A stretch of 64,000 bases of DNA from Corynebacterium sp. HMSC05H05 (GCF_001807265.1 NZ_KV788410.1:49365-113364); one strand, 5' to 3'; shown: positions 16,624 to 25,949, counted from the first letter of the stretch. The notes: generated by a model not told the origin, from the sequence alone. Translations and numbers: made by a program.

Positions 16624-16660
16624 AAAAACCCCCGCCGCACCGGAAACCGGCACGGCGGGT
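16624..16660 (-). terminator. Intrinsic terminator of the HTH gene
   Basis: Stem CCCGCCG (16631-16637) / CGGCGGG (16653-16659) with an inner CCGG/CCGG pair. On the minus strand a TTTTT run (complement of 16624-16628) follows. It lies about 35 bp past the stop codon of the HTH gene. Confidence 0.8.
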
Positions 16661-16693
16661 GTGTTCTCGAGGTCCTGTAAACGAGACCGGCAG

Positions 16694-16885
16694 CTATCCC
16701 ACGTCGTAGACGGAGGACTCCAGGTACTCGCTCACTGCCGTCTCGTTCACGCGGAAGGAGCGGCCCACGCGGACGGCGGGCAGCTCACCGGAGTGGACGA
16801 GGCGGTAGACGGTCATCTTGGAAACACGCATGATCTCCGCGACCTCGGCGACCGTCAGGAACTTTCCTTTATCTTCGTTAACCAC
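16694..16885 (-). CDS. Helix-turn-helix DNA-binding protein (excisionase/MerR-like fold)
   Basis: A 63-residue protein consisting of one winged-helix DNA-binding domain: [20 protein letters not shown], then [20 protein letters not shown]. This pattern is shared by excisionases and by a conserved actinobacterial housekeeping protein of about the same size. No integrase or prophage gene is nearby, so the housekeeping assignment is preferred; its targets are unknown. It lies downstream of proC across a 178-bp gap in which I see no gene, and it has a clear terminator. Confidence 0.88.
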   Translation of the reverse strand: MVNEDKGKFLTVAEVAEIMRVSKMTVYRLVHSGELPAVRVGRSFRVNETAVSEYLESSVYDVG

Positions 16886-17063
16886 TTAATTCATACCTCT
16901 CGGCACGCAAACGCGCTGCAGGCTTCCCCTCCCGCAGGACGAACACGCACGTGCTTGAACCACCCTAACGTGAAACCAGCGCCGAGTGCGACTTAAGTGG
17001 AAGAAAATTTTCAAAGTGCAGGCAGTGAACCCACAGAAACGGTTGTGAAAGTTGGGATTTGGG

Positions 17064-17873
17064 CTACTTACCCAACTCGTCCGAACGCTCCGCGCAGATC
17101 TCGGTGGCCCGGTAGAACGCGCCGCGCAGGCCAGACTCCTCCAGCTCGCGGATCGCGCGCACCGTGGTGCCAGCCGGCGAAGAGACCTTCGCCCGCAGCT
17201 GCACGGGGCTGTCCTCGCCCTCGAGCATCGCGCCGGCGCCGGCGGCGGTGGCGCACGCCAGCCGCTCCGCCAGGTCGCGCGGCAGACCGAGCGACACGCC
17301 CGCATCGACGAGCGCCTCGGCCACCAGGAAGAAGTACGCGGGACCGGATCCGGAGATCGCGGTCACGGCGTCCATCTGCGATTCAGCAACTTCCACGACC
17401 TGGCCCGCGGCGGCCAGCAGCTCCACCACAGCCTTGCGCTGCTCGTCGCTGACAAACCGTCCGCAAGCGGCGGCGAGCACACCTTTGCCCACCAGCATCG
17501 GCGTATTCGGCATCACGCGCACGATCGGGGTGCCGGCGGCGGAGACGGCACCTTCCATCGCACTGATAGTTACGCCCGCGGCCATGGAGACCAGCACGGT
17601 CGAAGATCCCGAGTCGGTCAGCTCCTCTCCGACCTCCGCGATGACGTCCAGGATCTGTGCGGGTTTGACGCACAACAGCGCCACGTCCGCGTCGCGCACG
17701 GCCTCGCGATTGTCGGAAGTGGTGCGCACCCCGTAGCGCTCCGACAGCTCGGCGCTTCGGGACGAGGACCGGTTTGTCGCGGTGATGGAGCCCGGCTCCA
17801 CCCCATTGGCGACGAGGCCCGAAATGAAGGCCTCGCCGATGTTGCCTGCACCAATGACGGCGATGCGTTCCAT
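17064..17873 (-). CDS. proC: Pyrroline-5-carboxylate reductase
   Basis: A 269-residue enzyme that reduces pyrroline-5-carboxylate to proline with NAD(P)H. The N-terminus IAVIGAGNIGEAFISGL is the dinucleotide site. VALLCVKPAQILDVI, RVMPNTPMLVGKGV and the signature AVTAISGSGPAYFFLVAEAL with the C-terminal SPAGTTVRAIRELE confirm the family. The start is the ATG at 17873 with GAGGAG 4 nt upstream; the longer open frame to 18071 overlaps the next gene. The upstream neighbour is a repetitive membrane protein gene 29 bp away. Confidence 0.95.
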   Translation of the reverse strand: MERIAVIGAGNIGEAFISGLVANGVEPGSITATNRSSSRSAELSERYGVRTTSDNREAVRDADVALLCVKPAQILDVIAEVGEELTDSGSSTVLVSMAAGVTISAMEGAVSAAGTPIVRVMPNTPMLVGKGVLAAACGRFVSDEQRKAVVELLAAAGQVVEVAESQMDAVTAISGSGPAYFFLVAEALVDAGVSLGLPRDLAERLACATAAGAGAMLEGEDSPVQLRAKVSSPAGTTVRAIRELEESGLRGAFYRATEICAERSDELGK

Positions 17874-17902
17874 GTCGCTCCTCAAAAAGATGGTCGGGAG
17901 TT

Positions 17903-18778
17903 TTACAGCAGTGCCGGGCCGAAGGCCACCACTGCGGCGGCCAGGCCGGCGATGATCATGGTGACCTTGTCGCGGCTGCCAGCCATCGCGCCGACAGCGG
18001 CAACCACCGCGGCCACGGCGCCGACGCCAACCAGCGCGGCCACAATCGCCATCGTGTTGGCCCACAGCCACTTGAACGCGAGGAAGCCCAGCACGCCCAG
18101 CAGCACGCCGAAGAACACCAGCAGGACAAGCAGGATCGGGTTAACCGATGCCTCTTCGACCTCGTAGTCGGTGTCGTACTCAGCAGCCGGCCCGTCGAAG
18201 AGTTCTTCGTCTTCGCGCTGCGCCTGCTGCGGCTCCGGCGCGTCTACGGTGCGGATCTCGTTGGTGTCGTCCGGCTGCGAGAGCTTCTGCTTTGCGACGG
18301 GCTCCGCCTTGCCCTCAGCTTTACCCTCAGCCTTTCCTTCGACTTTGCGCAGCACGGTGGTGTCGTCGGTGGCCGGCTGCACCTTGGTGACCGAGGATCC
18401 CGCTGGCGCTGCCTTGGGCGCCTGCGGGGCCGGTTTCTCAGACGGCTTTTCGGCTGGTTTGTCGGCTGGCTTTTCTGCGGGGCGCAGCTTCACGGACTCA
18501 GCCCGGGCCGGCTTCGACGCCACCTTCGGTTCAGGCTCCGGCTTCGGCGCCTGGGTGGGGGTCTTTTTGGGGGTATCCGAAGGTGCGTCGATAGGCACGC
18601 TGGAGTGCTTCACCTCAGCCGGCTTGGCGTCGACCTTCTTAAACGAGTCGGTCAACTCGGCGACGGAGACACCGCCGTCCTCCAGGCTGCGGCGGCGGCG
18701 TGGGCGGCGCGCACCGGACGGGTTTTCCTTCTCGGCGCGCGCGAGGAGCTCGGCAACAGTGAGCTGTTTGTCGGCCAT
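17903..18778 (-). CDS. Low-complexity membrane-anchored protein between ppx and proC
   Basis: A 291-residue protein of unknown function. Residues 1-45 are polar and basic (QLTVAELLARAEKENPSG then RRPRRRRS). About 70-180 is a Lys/Pro/Ala/Glu linker with KPAEK/KPADK-type and EGKA repeats. An acidic stretch follows, and the last 75 residues hold two hydrophobic segments (ILLVLLVFFGVLLGVLGFLA and a long Ala/Val/Gly-rich region). The N-terminus is therefore probably cytoplasmic and the C-terminus in the membrane. The ATG overlaps the ppx stop (TAATG), so the two are coupled. The repeats at DNA level may vary between strains. Confidence 0.85.
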   Translation of the reverse strand: MADKQLTVAELLARAEKENPSGARRPRRRRSLEDGGVSVAELTDSFKKVDAKPAEVKHSSVPIDAPSDTPKKTPTQAPKPEPEPKVASKPARAESVKLRPAEKPADKPAEKPSEKPAPQAPKAAPAGSSVTKVQPATDDTTVLRKVEGKAEGKAEGKAEPVAKQKLSQPDDTNEIRTVDAPEPQQAQREDEELFDGPAAEYDTDYEVEEASVNPILLVLLVFFGVLLGVLGFLAFKWLWANTMAIVAALVGVGAVAAVVAAVGAMAGSRDKVTMIIAGLAAAVVAFGPALL

Positions 18779-19743
18779 TAGTTGTCGTCTCCTTTATTTG
18801 CTTCTTGCTCAGCGTCCAAAGACCCCTTGTCAATGCGCTTGAGAATCACACCCTCGCGCAAGGCCCACGGGCAGATCTCCAACTTATCAACATTCAGTGC
18901 GCGCATCGCGGCTTCCGCCACCAGCGCACCAGCGACGATCTGGTGGGAGCGGTCCGAGTTGATGCCCTCGAGCTCCGCGCGGTCCGCCGCCGTCATGCGG
19001 GAAATAAACGCGATGAGCTGGCGCAAACCCGGTGCAGTCAGGGTGCGCTTCACAAACGGTCCAGCCGACGAAGGCGCAGCACCGGTCAGGCGGGCCAGCG
19101 AACGGAACGTCTTGGACGTGCCCACGGCCAGGCCAGCCTCCCCCATCGCCTTGAACTGCTCGGCAGGCCCGGCGAGTTCTGCGTCGATGTAGTCGCGCAG
19201 CATGTTGATCTTCTTGCGCTCCGGCGGGTCGGTGTCGAACCACTCGTGAGTCAAGCGCCCCGCACCCAGGTCTAGGGACACCGCGAGGTCCGGCATCTCC
19301 TCGGTGCCCGTGGAGATCTCCAGCGAGCCGCCGCCGATGTCGAAGTTGGTGATGCGGCCGGCGGACCAGCCGTGCCAGCGGCGCGCCGCCAAAAACGTCA
19401 GCCGCGCTTCCTCTTCGCCGGAGAGGATGTTCAGCTTCACGCCGGTCTTCTTCTCCACGCGCTTGAGCACGTCGGCGGAGTTGGTGGCTGAGCGCACCGC
19501 GGAGGTGGCGAACGCCACGAGTTCTTCGCACTTGAGGTTGTCCGCGAGGTCGGAGGCCTCCTGGACAGCGTCGACAAGCTTGTCCACGCCCTTGTCCTCG
19601 ATATTGCCCTTTTTGTCCAGCAGCTCAACGAGACGCAGCGGCTGCTTCCAATCGCTCATCGGCGTCGGCCGGCTACCGCTGTACGCGTCGACCGCCACGA
19701 GATGGATCGTGTTGCTGCCGACATCTAATACACCTAATCGCAC
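18778..19743 (-). CDS. ppx: Ppx/GppA-family exopolyphosphatase
   Basis: A 321-residue actin-fold phosphatase that releases phosphate from polyphosphate or (p)ppGpp. Motifs are the N-terminal phosphate-1 loop [46 protein letters not shown] with the catalytic Glu region, and the second nucleotide loop [13 protein letters not shown]. It has the short single-domain form common in actinobacteria. Two adjacent GTG codons are candidates (19746, 19743). I take 19743 ([12 protein letters not shown]) because the family begins so and TACCCT (19755-19750, minus) ends 6 nt upstream. It lies near regX3-senX3, a two-component pair associated with phosphate in actinobacteria. Confidence 0.9.
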   Translation of the reverse strand: MRLGVLDVGSNTIHLVAVDAYSGSRPTPMSDWKQPLRLVELLDKKGNIEDKGVDKLVDAVQEASDLADNLKCEELVAFATSAVRSATNSADVLKRVEKKTGVKLNILSGEEEARLTFLAARRWHGWSAGRITNFDIGGGSLEISTGTEEMPDLAVSLDLGAGRLTHEWFDTDPPERKKINMLRDYIDAELAGPAEQFKAMGEAGLAVGTSKTFRSLARLTGAAPSSAGPFVKRTLTAPGLRQLIAFISRMTAADRAELEGINSDRSHQIVAGALVAEAAMRALNVDKLEICPWALREGVILKRIDKGSLDAEQEANKGDDN

Positions 19744-19776
19744 CACCCCAGGGTAACGGGTCTACCGTGTCCAGGT

Positions 19777-20688
19777 GTGAATCAACCAGCCCCGAAACCC
19801 GTTTTTCTCGGCTTCCCCGCGGACTCGCCGGCAGGCCGCTCCATCCTGGCAGGTCGCGAAACCCGCCCCGATTTCCCGCGCGAATGGTTCGAATTCGTCC
19901 ACCCGGATGATCCGAACCACATCTTCTCCATCGATCTAACCTGGGCGGAAGCCACGTGGTCTTGCCGCTTCGGCACGCCCGAGTGCCTCGGCATCGACGA
20001 GTCCAACCCGGCCGTGGGCTGCTGCATCCACGGCGCCTACATCGCAGATGAGGAAGACCGCGACACCGTCTACAACGCCGTCAAGGAGATGCCGGCGAAG
20101 TACTGGCAGCTGCGCCCAGCCGAGACGGACGCCTACTTCGCTGCAAACGACCCGACGTGGCTCGAGCCGTGGCTGGAATGGGACGAGGAGGAAGAAGACG
20201 CGCTCGAACCCGACCCCGACGACGAAGAGGCCGGCCCCCACATCAAGACCAAGGTCGTCGACGGCGCCTGCATCTTTGCCAACCGCCCCGGCCACCCCAC
20301 CGGCGCCGGCTGCGCGTTCCACCAATTCGCCATGGCGGAAGGCCGCAACATTGTGGGCACCAAGCCGGAGGTGTGCTGGCAGGTGCCGTTTTCCCGCGAG
20401 GACGCGTGGGAGGAACGCTCAGACGGCCAGGAGATTCTGCGCACCACCATCGGCGAGTACCACCGCCGTCAGTGGGGCGGCGGCGGAGAGGACTTCGACT
20501 GGTGGTGCACCTCCGCACCCGCGTGCCACACCGGCGGCACACCCATCTGGCAGTCCATGAAAGACGAGCTCATCGCACTGATCGGGGAAAAGCCGTATCG
20601 TGTCGTCGCTAAGCATTGCGAAAAGCGAGCTCAGCTTAGCGACGACCTCCGGGCCACCCACCCCGCGACCCAAGCCGCGCGCGAGTAG
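19777..20688 (+). CDS. Cysteine-rich conserved protein of unknown function
   Basis: A 303-residue soluble protein with nine Cys: 63, 70, 82, 83, 165, 179, 200, 244 and 250. The first four form C-x6-C-x11-CC ([14 protein letters not shown] then GCCIHGAYI), resembling the metal clusters of YkgJ/DUF3109-type proteins. Further blocks are [20 protein letters not shown] and [15 protein letters not shown]. An acidic run near 135-152 separates the two halves. I would guess an iron-sulfur or zinc protein. The start is the GTG at 19777 with TACCGT 8 nt upstream and no ribosome site. It is the only plus-strand gene between ppx and regX3. Confidence 0.85.
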   Translation: MNQPAPKPVFLGFPADSPAGRSILAGRETRPDFPREWFEFVHPDDPNHIFSIDLTWAEATWSCRFGTPECLGIDESNPAVGCCIHGAYIADEEDRDTVYNAVKEMPAKYWQLRPAETDAYFAANDPTWLEPWLEWDEEEEDALEPDPDDEEAGPHIKTKVVDGACIFANRPGHPTGAGCAFHQFAMAEGRNIVGTKPEVCWQVPFSREDAWEERSDGQEILRTTIGEYHRRQWGGGGEDFDWWCTSAPACHTGGTPIWQSMKDELIALIGEKPYRVVAKHCEKRAQLSDDLRATHPATQAARE

Positions 20689-20695
20689 CCGCGCC

Positions 20696-21385
20696 TCACG
20701 CCTCGAACTTGTAGCCGAGGCCGCGCACCGTGACCAGCTGGGTGGGCCGCGACGGCTCCGCCTCGATCTTGGTGCGCAGGCGCTTGACGTGCACGTCCAG
20801 GGTCTTGGTGTCGCCGACGTAATCGGCGCCCCAGATACGGTCGATCAACTGGCCGCGGGTGAGTACCCGGCCGGCGTTGCGCAGCAGGTACTCCAAAAGG
20901 TCGAACTCTTTCAGCGGCATGGGCACCGGCTGGCCGTCCACAAGCACCGTGTGGCGCTCGACGTCCATGGTCACGCGGCCGCCCTGCAGCAACTGCTCGT
21001 CCTCTTCCTCGACCACCTCGGCCTCAGGGCCGCGGCGCAGCACCGCGCGGATACGGGCGACCAGCTCCCGGGTGGAGTACGGCTTTGTCACGTAATCGTC
21101 CGCGCCCAGCTCCAAGCCCACAACCTTGTCGATCTCGCTGTCGCGGGCGGTGACCATGATGATCGGCACAGACGACTCAGCGCGCAGCTTCTTGCACACC
21201 TCGGTGCCACTCATGCCCGGCAGCATCAGGTCCAGCAGCACCAAATCGATGTCCTGGGATGCGAACAGGTCCAGCCCTTCCTGTCCGTCGGCGGCCACGA
21301 CCGCCTCGAAGCCTTCCTTACGCAGCAGGTAGGCCAAAGGATCGGACAGCGATTCCTCGTCTTCAACGATGAGAATGGTCGTCAC
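20696..21385 (-). CDS. regX3: Response regulator RegX3 (OmpR family)
   Basis: A 229-residue two-component regulator. The receiver domain (1-120) has the acidic pair in LIVEDEES, the phosphoacceptor Asp52 in VLLDLMLPG and the Lys in ADDYVTKPY. The OmpR-type winged helix (about 130-229) ends in VRGLGYKFEA. The start is the GTG at 21385, preceded by AAGGAAGAG. It lies 1 bp downstream of the senX3 stop, so both are coupled. In actinobacteria SenX3-RegX3 responds to phosphate limitation. The open frame to 21511 overlaps senX3 and is not used. Confidence 0.94.
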   Translation of the reverse strand: MTTILIVEDEESLSDPLAYLLRKEGFEAVVAADGQEGLDLFASQDIDLVLLDLMLPGMSGTEVCKKLRAESSVPIIMVTARDSEIDKVVGLELGADDYVTKPYSTRELVARIRAVLRRGPEAEVVEEEDEQLLQGGRVTMDVERHTVLVDGQPVPMPLKEFDLLEYLLRNAGRVLTRGQLIDRIWGADYVGDTKTLDVHVKRLRTKIEAEPSRPTQLVTVRGLGYKFEA

Positions 21386-21386
21386 T

Positions 21387-22556
21387 TCACTCTTCCTTTT
21401 CTGTTCCGCCGACGGCCTCGGGGTCGTACAGGGGCAGCTCGATGGTGAACGTGGAGCCCGTCCCAGGCCTCGACCACAACGTAATGCTACCGCCATGGTT
21501 CGCCACCACATGCTTCACGATGGCCAAACCCAACCCCGTGCCACCCGTGGAGCGCGAACGCGCCTTGTCCACCCGGTAGAACCGCTCGAACACACGCTTT
21601 TGATCCTCCGGCGCGATACCGATGCCGCGGTCGGTGACCCGGATCAGCACCACGTTGTCGCGCACCAACTTCTGCGTCACACTCACCGGCTGCCCGCTCG
21701 GCGAATAGTTGATCGCGTTAGTGATCAGGTTCGACACCGCCACGGTGAGCATCGCGCGCTCCCCCATCACCCGCAGCCCCAGACGCTGGCCGCGGTTGAG
21801 CTCAATGCCGTGGTTTTCAGCCGCGACTAGGTTGCGCGAGACCGCGTCGTCCACAATGTCGTCCACCCGCACCGACGCCATATCCGGCAGCGCCTCCGCG
21901 CCCTGCAGCTTGGACAGGGAAATCAGATCCGTGATCATCTCCCCCATGCGGTGGGCCTCTTTATGCAGCTTGTTGCCGAAGTAGTCCACCATCTCCGGGT
22001 CCGTGGGGTCCTGCAGCAGCGCCTCGGCCAGAAGCGCCATACCGCCAACCGGAGTCTTCAGCTCGTGGGAGACGTTGGCCACAAAGTCGCGCCTGGCGTT
22101 TTCCATGCGCACGTTTTCAGACTCGTCCGAGCCGTACACAATGGCGTACGAGTTGTCCGTCAACGTCAGCGGCGCGACCAGCGCGCGCACGTTACGGATG
22201 CGGCTGCCGGTGGTGCGCTGCGGCAGATCCAGGTCGAGCACGTGCTCTTCCTGCTGCTCAAGCACGTCCTTCGCCACCTCCAGCACGCGGGGGTTGACGC
22301 TTCCGTCGTGCACGATGGACATGTCGTGTGCCCGCGCGTTGGACAGCATCACGTTGCCGCCGCGGTTGATCACCGCAATACCGGTCGGCGAACCCTGCGT
22401 GACCAGGTGCAGCACCTGGCTGACCGCGGCGACGGTGTCGTCCTGGCCACCGTCGTCCGCGCGATTTCGGGCGCGCCAGCGAAGCGCCCGCTGGCCGAGC
22501 AGCACAGCGGGCACGGTAAGCGCGGTGCCGATGAGAAAAGCGAGAATCGGCGTCAC
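21387..22556 (-). CDS. senX3: Sensor histidine kinase SenX3
   Basis: A 389-residue membrane kinase with one N-terminal hydrophobic segment (ILAFLIGTALTVPAVLLGQ), a PAS-like domain (about 40-150), the dimerisation box with phospho-His164 in FVANVSHELKTPVGG, and an ATPase domain with the N box NLITNAINYSP, DRGIGIAPED, and GGTGLGLAIVKHV. It phosphorylates RegX3, whose gene follows immediately. The start is a GTG at 22556 with only a weak ribosome site. gpmA lies 15 bp upstream, so the three genes may share a transcript. Confidence 0.94.
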   Translation of the reverse strand: MTPILAFLIGTALTVPAVLLGQRALRWRARNRADDGGQDDTVAAVSQVLHLVTQGSPTGIAVINRGGNVMLSNARAHDMSIVHDGSVNPRVLEVAKDVLEQQEEHVLDLDLPQRTTGSRIRNVRALVAPLTLTDNSYAIVYGSDESENVRMENARRDFVANVSHELKTPVGGMALLAEALLQDPTDPEMVDYFGNKLHKEAHRMGEMITDLISLSKLQGAEALPDMASVRVDDIVDDAVSRNLVAAENHGIELNRGQRLGLRVMGERAMLTVAVSNLITNAINYSPSGQPVSVTQKLVRDNVVLIRVTDRGIGIAPEDQKRVFERFYRVDKARSRSTGGTGLGLAIVKHVVANHGGSITLWSRPGTGSTFTIELPLYDPEAVGGTEKEE

Positions 22557-22571
22557 GGTTTACTTCGAGGC

Positions 22572-23318
22572 CTACTTCTGCCCCTGGTTCGCCACAGCGG
22601 CGGCGCCCGCCTCTGCCGCCTCCGGGTCCAGATAGGTGCCACCGGGGTTGAGCACCTTGCCATTCTCGTCGATCTCGTAGACCAACGGCATGCCGGTGGG
22701 GATGTTCAGCCCGGCGATGTCCTCGTCGGAGATGTTGTCCAGGTACTTCACCAGCGCGCGCAGCGAATTGCCGTGAGCTGCGACCATGACGTTCTTGCCA
22801 GCCATGGCGTGCGGCGCGATGACGTCGATGTAGTACGGCAGGAAACGCTCCACCACGTCCTTGAGGCACTCGGTGCGCGGCACCTCAGGCAGGAAGGCGT
22901 AACGCGGATCGTCGGTCTGCGCGTACTCGTTGTCCGTGTCGATCTCCGGCGGCGGAGTGTCGTAGGAGCGGCGCCACTCCATGAACTGCTCCTCGCCGAA
23001 CTCGTCGCGGATCTCCGCCTTGTTCAGGCCCTGCAGCTTGCCGTAGTGGCGCTCGTTGAGGCGCCAGTTGCGCTCCACCGGGATCCAGTGGCGGTCCGCC
23101 GCGTTCAACGTGATGTTGGCGGTGCGGATCGCGCGACGCAGCAGCGAGGTGAACAGGATGTCCGGCAGGACGCCCTTTTCCACCATAAGCTTGCCGGCGT
23201 TGACGGCCTCAGCCTCGCCCTGTTCGGTCAGGTCCACGTCCACCCAACCGGTGAACTGGTTCGACTTGTTCCACTCGCTCTGCCCGTGGCGAACGAGAAT
23301 CAGCTTTCCGTTACCCAT
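22572..23318 (-). CDS. gpmA: 2,3-bisphosphoglycerate-dependent phosphoglycerate mutase
   Basis: A 248-residue glycolytic enzyme that interconverts 3- and 2-phosphoglycerate. The N-terminal [20 protein letters not shown] carries the phospho-His (His11). [30 protein letters not shown] and [17 protein letters not shown] complete the active site. The start is uncertain: ATG 23318 (MGNGKLIL) matches the family, but its GGAGG is only 1 nt away; the alternative ATG at 23330 adds four residues and has no ribosome site. The mutase family often precedes senX3-regX3 in corynebacteria, as here. Confidence 0.93.
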   Translation of the reverse strand: MGNGKLILVRHGQSEWNKSNQFTGWVDVDLTEQGEAEAVNAGKLMVEKGVLPDILFTSLLRRAIRTANITLNAADRHWIPVERNWRLNERHYGKLQGLNKAEIRDEFGEEQFMEWRRSYDTPPPEIDTDNEYAQTDDPRYAFLPEVPRTECLKDVVERFLPYYIDVIAPHAMAGKNVMVAAHGNSLRALVKYLDNISDEDIAGLNIPTGMPLVYEIDENGKVLNPGGTYLDPEAAEAGAAAVANQGQK

Positions 23319-23457
23319 GCCTCCAAGCATGCCACGGATGGGGACAGCTGTCGGGGGTTTACCGGGGCGGGTGCGGTTTTGGGGTTTGCGGAGTGGAATC
23401 CCGGCCGCTCCGGGCGCCGCTCGGGCACTGCTCAGTCGCCGCCCGGCCCCTCACCCA

Positions 23458-23528
23458 CGGATCCAGCTAGTCGCACCTCGTTTTTCGCCTCCAGGGGCCG
23501 ATTAGCTGGACCCTTGTAGCTGGATCCG
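23458..23528. repeat. Inverted repeat with a third internal copy between divergent genes
   Basis: CGGATCCAGCTA (23458-23469) and TAGCTGGATCCG (23517-23528) are 12-bp perfect complements. A third copy, TAGCTGGA (23503-23510), lies in the loop. The element sits in the 281-bp gap between gpmA (leftward) and the first protease gene (rightward). Because both genes point away from it, it cannot be a transcription terminator for them. The rest of the gap is GC-rich without a visible gene. Confidence 0.8.
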
Positions 23529-23599
23529 CGAGCGGTAGCGGCCGGGCGGGGAGGGCCGGACCGCCCCGTGCCTGCGGGCAGGGTTTAGGGTCTGAAGGC

Positions 23600-24736
23600 A
23601 TGTTGAAATCCCGCCCCGTAACCCGCCCCGCAGCTGCCCTCGCAGCCACCCTCGCCGCCGCCTGCGTCGCCCTCGGCGCCCTCGGCACCCCAAGCACCGC
23701 CGCCGCAGCCCCCGCACTCGCCGCGCCCGGTGCGCCGATCGCCATGCTCGACGAAGGCTCCGACTCCTTCGCCGACACCGCGCGGTGCAGCCAGGGCCCG
23801 GTTGGTACCGTGCGCACCCCGGACGGTGAGACGAAGCAGGTGATGGTCACCGCGGCGCACTGCCTCGAGTCCAAGAGCAAGACTGTCCGCCCGGTCGTGT
23901 TCACGCCGCTGCGTGAAGGCGGCAAGGTGGGCTACCCGCGTGTGGGTGACGTCGATAGGCAACGCACCCCGTTTGAACTGGGCAACGGCGAGTTGATGGA
24001 CTTCTACCGCATCATCGACGAGCCCGATTGGGCGACGGTGCGCCTCGCGCCCGGTGTGGAGGCGTCGGGCGCGGCGTCGTCGGTGGACCAGAAGGGCCGC
24101 GGCCCGTCCGCACCGGTGGCGATCACGGGGGTGAAGGACTACCGCAATCTGCGCGGCGACGAGCTGATCAGCTTCGACAACGCCGGCCAGCCCATCTGCA
24201 AAGACGGGATGCGCACGGGCCGCTCGTGCGGCGTGCAGATGTTCCGCACCCAGAACTTCGTGTGGCACTTCGGCGTGGGCTACGAGTCGGGCGATTCGGG
24301 CGGCATCAACTACGATCCGCGCACCGGCGAGGCTGTGGGGCTGAGCATCATCGGCTTCGGCCCGCTGGGCAACTCGCAGCAGGTGGATCGCGCTCTTGAG
24401 GACGCCTACGGCATCCCCGACGGCCAGGTCAACGAGGCGTTCACCCCGGCGGCCCCTGCCCCGCGCGCCGACTTCGCGCCGTTGTACGAGGAGGTCGGGC
24501 AGTTCTCCCCTGACAAGGCACCGCAGCTTGTCGACGGCCCCCAGCCACGCGAGCTGCTCGACCGCGCCGTCATGGGCGCGCAGGCGGACGCGGCGCGGTT
24601 CAGCGCGGAAGCCGCGCAGCTGCCGCAGGCTGAGGATCCGGTCGTGGCGGCGCAAGACCTCGCCGGCCGCGCAGGCGTGGCGGCGCAGCAGCACGCCGAC
24701 GATGTGCGCGGCGCCGTCGACGCGTTCCTGCGTTAA
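23600..24736 (+). CDS. Secreted chymotrypsin-like serine protease, first of a tandem pair
   Basis: A 378-residue exported S1-type protease. The signal peptide is a basic start followed by an Ala-rich core and cleavage near TAAAAPALA (about residue 38). The triad is visible: His87 in MVTAAHC, Asp143 in PDWATVRL, Ser233 in GDSGG. A Cys pair near 200-210 (PICKDG, GRSCGVQ) probably forms a disulfide. The last 100 residues are an Ala/Gln-rich helical tail not needed for catalysis. The start ATG has TAGGGT 8 nt upstream and no ribosome site. The next gene encodes a paralogue 67 bp away; the target is unknown. Confidence 0.87.
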   Translation: MLKSRPVTRPAAALAATLAAACVALGALGTPSTAAAAPALAAPGAPIAMLDEGSDSFADTARCSQGPVGTVRTPDGETKQVMVTAAHCLESKSKTVRPVVFTPLREGGKVGYPRVGDVDRQRTPFELGNGELMDFYRIIDEPDWATVRLAPGVEASGAASSVDQKGRGPSAPVAITGVKDYRNLRGDELISFDNAGQPICKDGMRTGRSCGVQMFRTQNFVWHFGVGYESGDSGGINYDPRTGEAVGLSIIGFGPLGNSQQVDRALEDAYGIPDGQVNEAFTPAAPAPRADFAPLYEEVGQFSPDKAPQLVDGPQPRELLDRAVMGAQADAARFSAEAAQLPQAEDPVVAAQDLAGRAGVAAQQHADDVRGAVDAFLR

Positions 24737-24742
24737 ATAACA

Positions 24743-24780
24743 CCGCTGACCTCTGGCGTGGTTTTCGGCGCGATCAGCGG
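24743..24780. repeat. Short inverted repeat between the tandem protease genes
   Basis: CCGCTGA (24743-24749) and TCAGCGG (24774-24780) are 7-bp arms around a 24-nt loop, starting 7 bp past the first protease stop codon. No T-tract follows. It may be a weak transcript-end structure. The second protease has its own TAAGGT box at 24791-24796. Confidence 0.5.
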
Positions 24781-24803
24781 ACTCGCGCGTTAAGGTTATT
24801 CTC

Positions 24804-25949
24804 ATGCGATTCAGTCTCCGAACACCAGCCGTAGCACTCACGGCAGCCAGCATCCTTACAGCTCAAACTATTCCCGCACCGGCGGAAGCCGCGCCCGCGC
24901 TCGTCGCACCCGGCGCGCCGATGCGCGTGTTCCCGCAGGATCCGCCGAAAACAATCGACCTGCCCACCGGCGAGAAGCTGACCATGCCGCGTGACGGCTG
25001 GACCGGCACCTGCTCCCAGGGCCCCAACGGCACCCTGCACTTGCCCGGCAAGGAGCCGCAGCGCGTGATCCTCACCGCGTCGCACTGCGTGAACACCATG
25101 CCCGGCTTCCCGGAGGTGAAAAACGAGTTCTACGCCCCCGTGGGCACCGAGTACAAGCGCATCGGCGAGCGCGTGGCGTCCAACCACGTCACCCCGGAAG
25201 CCATGAGCCTGGGCAACCCGATGCAGTCCATCCGCACCGCCGACTGGGGCGTGGTGCGCATCGACGACGGCGTGACCGAGACCGGCCTGTCTCACTCCCG
25301 CGACTTCAACGGCGGCGTGCAGGGCGAGCCGGTGAAGATCACGCACGTGCGCGACTTCCGCACGCTCGCTCCGGGCGAGGTCTCGGTCGACAACTTCGGC
25401 CAGCCCATCTGCAAGGACGGCGCCACCACGGGCCGCACCTGCGCCAAACAGATCGGCCGCACAAGAAACGGCATCTACAGCTGGGGGCTGAACTACGTGC
25501 AGGGCGACTCCGGCGGCGTGAACTTCGACCCCCGCGACGGCGCCGCGGTCGGCGTGTCCTCCATGACGCTCGGGCCGCTCGGCAAGGCGCAGCCTGTGGA
25601 CCGCATTATCGAGGACGCCTACGGCATCCCCGACGGCCACGTCAACGAAGTGTTCACCCCCACCGACTCCACCGCGCCGCGCGAGAACTTCACCACCTCC
25701 GGCGATGAGGAAGAGCGCGTCGCGGCCGAGATCAAGCAGCTCAACCCCGACTTCAAGCAGCCGGCACCTCGCGAGGAGCTCCGCAAGGCCGTCGACAATG
25801 CCCAGCAGGAAGCGGCCGGCCTAGCGCAAAAGGCCTCGCAGGGCCAGTTCGACCCGGCGGAGATCAACCGCGCCATCGGATACCACTCAGACCGCATCGG
25901 CTACTGGGGCGGGGCCTCCATCGGCGAGGAGATTGGCAAGCGCCTCTAG
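24804..25949 (+). CDS. Secreted chymotrypsin-like serine protease, second of a tandem pair
   Basis: A 381-residue paralogue of the preceding protein with the same layout. The signal peptide ends near PAEAAPALVAPGAP. The triad is His94 in LTASHC, Asp147 in ADWGVVRI and Ser236 in GDSGG. The conserved NFGQPICKDG and EDAYGIPDGHVNE blocks are nearly identical to the first copy, while the C-terminal tails differ (here acidic, ending SIGEEIGKRL). Start ATG with TAAGGT 7 nt upstream. The pair arose by duplication with divergence of the tail and the region after the His. Convergent with mshA, whose stop directly follows. Confidence 0.87.
   Translation: MRFSLRTPAVALTAASILTAQTIPAPAEAAPALVAPGAPMRVFPQDPPKTIDLPTGEKLTMPRDGWTGTCSQGPNGTLHLPGKEPQRVILTASHCVNTMPGFPEVKNEFYAPVGTEYKRIGERVASNHVTPEAMSLGNPMQSIRTADWGVVRIDDGVTETGLSHSRDFNGGVQGEPVKITHVRDFRTLAPGEVSVDNFGQPICKDGATTGRTCAKQIGRTRNGIYSWGLNYVQGDSGGVNFDPRDGAAVGVSSMTLGPLGKAQPVDRIIEDAYGIPDGHVNEVFTPTDSTAPRENFTTSGDEEERVAAEIKQLNPDFKQPAPREELRKAVDNAQQEAAGLAQKASQGQFDPAEINRAIGYHSDRIGYWGGASIGEEIGKRL

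Noticed and set aside
16694..16885. Excisionase of a mobile element
   Set aside because: No integrase, att site or other phage gene nearby; the size and position next to proC fit the conserved actinobacterial housekeeping HTH protein.
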